This document shows positions 63,255 to 64,000 of a stretch of DNA of 64,000 nucleotides, piece after piece. Numbering within the stretch: position 1 is the stretch's first letter; each line of letters opens with the position of its first letter. The stretch is from Granulicella rosea (GTDB lineage: Bacteria > Acidobacteriota > Terriglobia > Terriglobales > Acidobacteriaceae): NCBI RefSeq assembly GCF_900188085.1, contig NZ_FZOU01000007.1:124001-188000 (forward strand). The letters are read 5' to 3'. The notes under the pieces are model-generated. The model saw only the letters and a program-made list of their open reading frames with translations, was not told the DNA's origin and ran no database searches. Position numbers and translations under genes: made by a program.

Positions 63255-64000
63255 TCATGCGTACACCTCTTCGGCGAGCTGGGATTCGAGGGAGTGGGTG
63301 TAAGCCAGCTTCAACTCCTGAACGGTTGCGTCAAGCTCTGCGTCCTCATACGAGACCGTAAGACGAGTGCCGCCCGTCACGCCGATATGCTGGGCAAAGA
63401 TGCGTCCGGTTAGCTCTTCGGTGATCTTTTCGATCCGCTCGAAGCCGCCGGGAGCGCAGGTGATGAGAACAGCGGAGGATGTCTCGAAGAACAGGTCGAG
63501 AACCTGCTTCGTCTCGCTCCGCGTATCGTGCGGGAAGAGCGACACCCCGATATTGTGCGCGAAAGTCGCCTTTGCGAGAGCCACTGCCAAACCGCCATCG
63601 GAGATGTCGGATGCCGAGGTGATGACACCCTCGTCGGCACAACGGCGAAGCACCTGATTGAGGATGGCCGCATCCTTGACGTCGAAGGCCGGCGGTCTTC
63701 CCCAGAGAGTTCCTGTCATGCTCTTGGCGAAGTCGCTGGAGCCGAACTCGATCAACTGATCGTCTACGCTGCGCTCTGCCACGGAGGCGGCGCCGGTCAA
63801 CAGAATAACGTCGTCGCCTGCCTGCTGGAACGCGCTGGGCACCGACTTCGTCACGTCGTCGATGATCCCCACAACACCGATCACCGGCGTCGGATAGATC
63901 CCCTCACCCCTGGTCTCATTGTAGAGCGAGACGTTGCCGCCCGTGATCGGCGTGCCCAGCGCGGTGCAGGCCTCGGCGATGCCGTCGATGGCATTCGAGA
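63255..64000 (-). CDS. purL: phosphoribosylformylglycinamidine synthase II, C-terminal part (truncated by window)
   Basis: About 248 residues seen. Typical phrases: AIDGIAEACTALGTPITGGNVSLYNETRGEGIYPTPVIGVVGII, and SASDISDGGLAVALAKA. This is the ATP-dependent synthetase of the fourth purine step. The stop overlaps an upstream ATG of purF (ATGA). The N-terminal part lies beyond 64000. Confidence 0.95.
   Translation of the reverse strand, partial: SNAIDGIAEACTALGTPITGGNVSLYNETRGEGIYPTPVIGVVGIIDDVTKSVPSAFQQAGDDVILLTGAASVAERSVDDQLIEFGSSDFAKSMTGTLWGRPPAFDVKDAAILNQVLRRCADEGVITSASDISDGGLAVALAKATFAHNIGVSLFPHDTRSETKQVLDLFFETSSAVLITCAPGGFERIEKITEELTGRIFAQHIGVTGGTRLTVSYEDAELDATVQELKLAYTHSLESQLAEEVYA

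Noticed and set aside
1..64000. CRISPR arrays, tRNA/rRNA genes, insertion sequences, prophage
   Set aside because: I found no regularly spaced direct repeats, no tRNA cloverleaf with TTCGA arm in place, no transposase or integrase, and no phage structural gene.

Overview
The window is high-GC, gene-dense bacterial chromosome. The best fit is an acidobacterium of the Terriglobia (Granulicella/Terriglobus/Edaphobacter type). Supporting this are a very large Oar-like TonB-dependent receptor with an N-terminal carboxypeptidase-regulatory domain, a DUF5715 protein, LytS/LytTR signalling, many GTG/TTG starts, and several dispersed palindromic repeats that fill intergenic gaps. An LptD-like protein, TonB proteins and lipoproteins show a Gram-negative envelope. 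The taxonomy is inferred from gene content; no rRNA or tRNA gene was seen.

Layout. 1-6.3 kb: start of lptD, an RDD membrane protein, an exported NTF2-like protein, a LytS/LytTR two-component pair and a DUF5715 protein. 6.6-9.6 kb: GT2 glycosyltransferase, PEGA protein, DUF3606 protein, a BrnA antitoxin relic, and a PIN toxin/antitoxin pair that begins on the stop codon of gyrA. 9.6-17 kb: gyrA, the Oar-like receptor with its terminator, an acetate-type transporter. 17-21 kb: small exported proteins, a 5'-nucleotidase, a zinc-ribbon coiled-coil protein and a HepT/MntA module. 21-28 kb: EmrB-type efflux pump, mutM, TonB-like protein, purA, small enzymes, rplU-rpmA. 27.8-30.6 kb: an AT-richer ClpP-fold (SDH) protease gene and an FeS photolyase. 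30.8-38 kb: moaB-dedA, tonB, GNAT, GDSL hydrolase, epimerase and GT39-type glycosyltransferase. 38-48.6 kb: WYL regulator, hemL, a PAS histidine kinase, purM, an exported amine oxidase with an exported RidA, phosphoesterase, threonine deaminase. 48.7-64 kb: a small membrane protein inside a split repeat, lipoprotein, mltG, ddl, a GGDEF protein, an oxidoreductase, an unknown anchored 525-residue protein, yeast-type cytosine deaminase, DinB, VOC, APC permease, DUF6496, purF and the end of purL.

How the genes work together. Purine synthesis is scattered (purL-purF together, purM and purA alone). Cell-wall genes (mltG, ddl, lptD, DUF5715) are also scattered. Many neighbours are translationally coupled by 4-base stop/start overlaps: LytS/LytTR, moaB/dedA, GDSL/small membrane protein, GT39/epimerase, cytosine deaminase/DinB, and the purL stop with an upstream purF start.

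The most unusual features are two families of nested palindromic intergenic repeats. One copy is split around a small membrane-protein gene. One copy lies in frame between the purL stop and the PurF propeptide. Other points of interest are the exported oxidase/RidA pair and the PIN module overlapping gyrA. No CRISPR array, prophage or insertion sequence was found.
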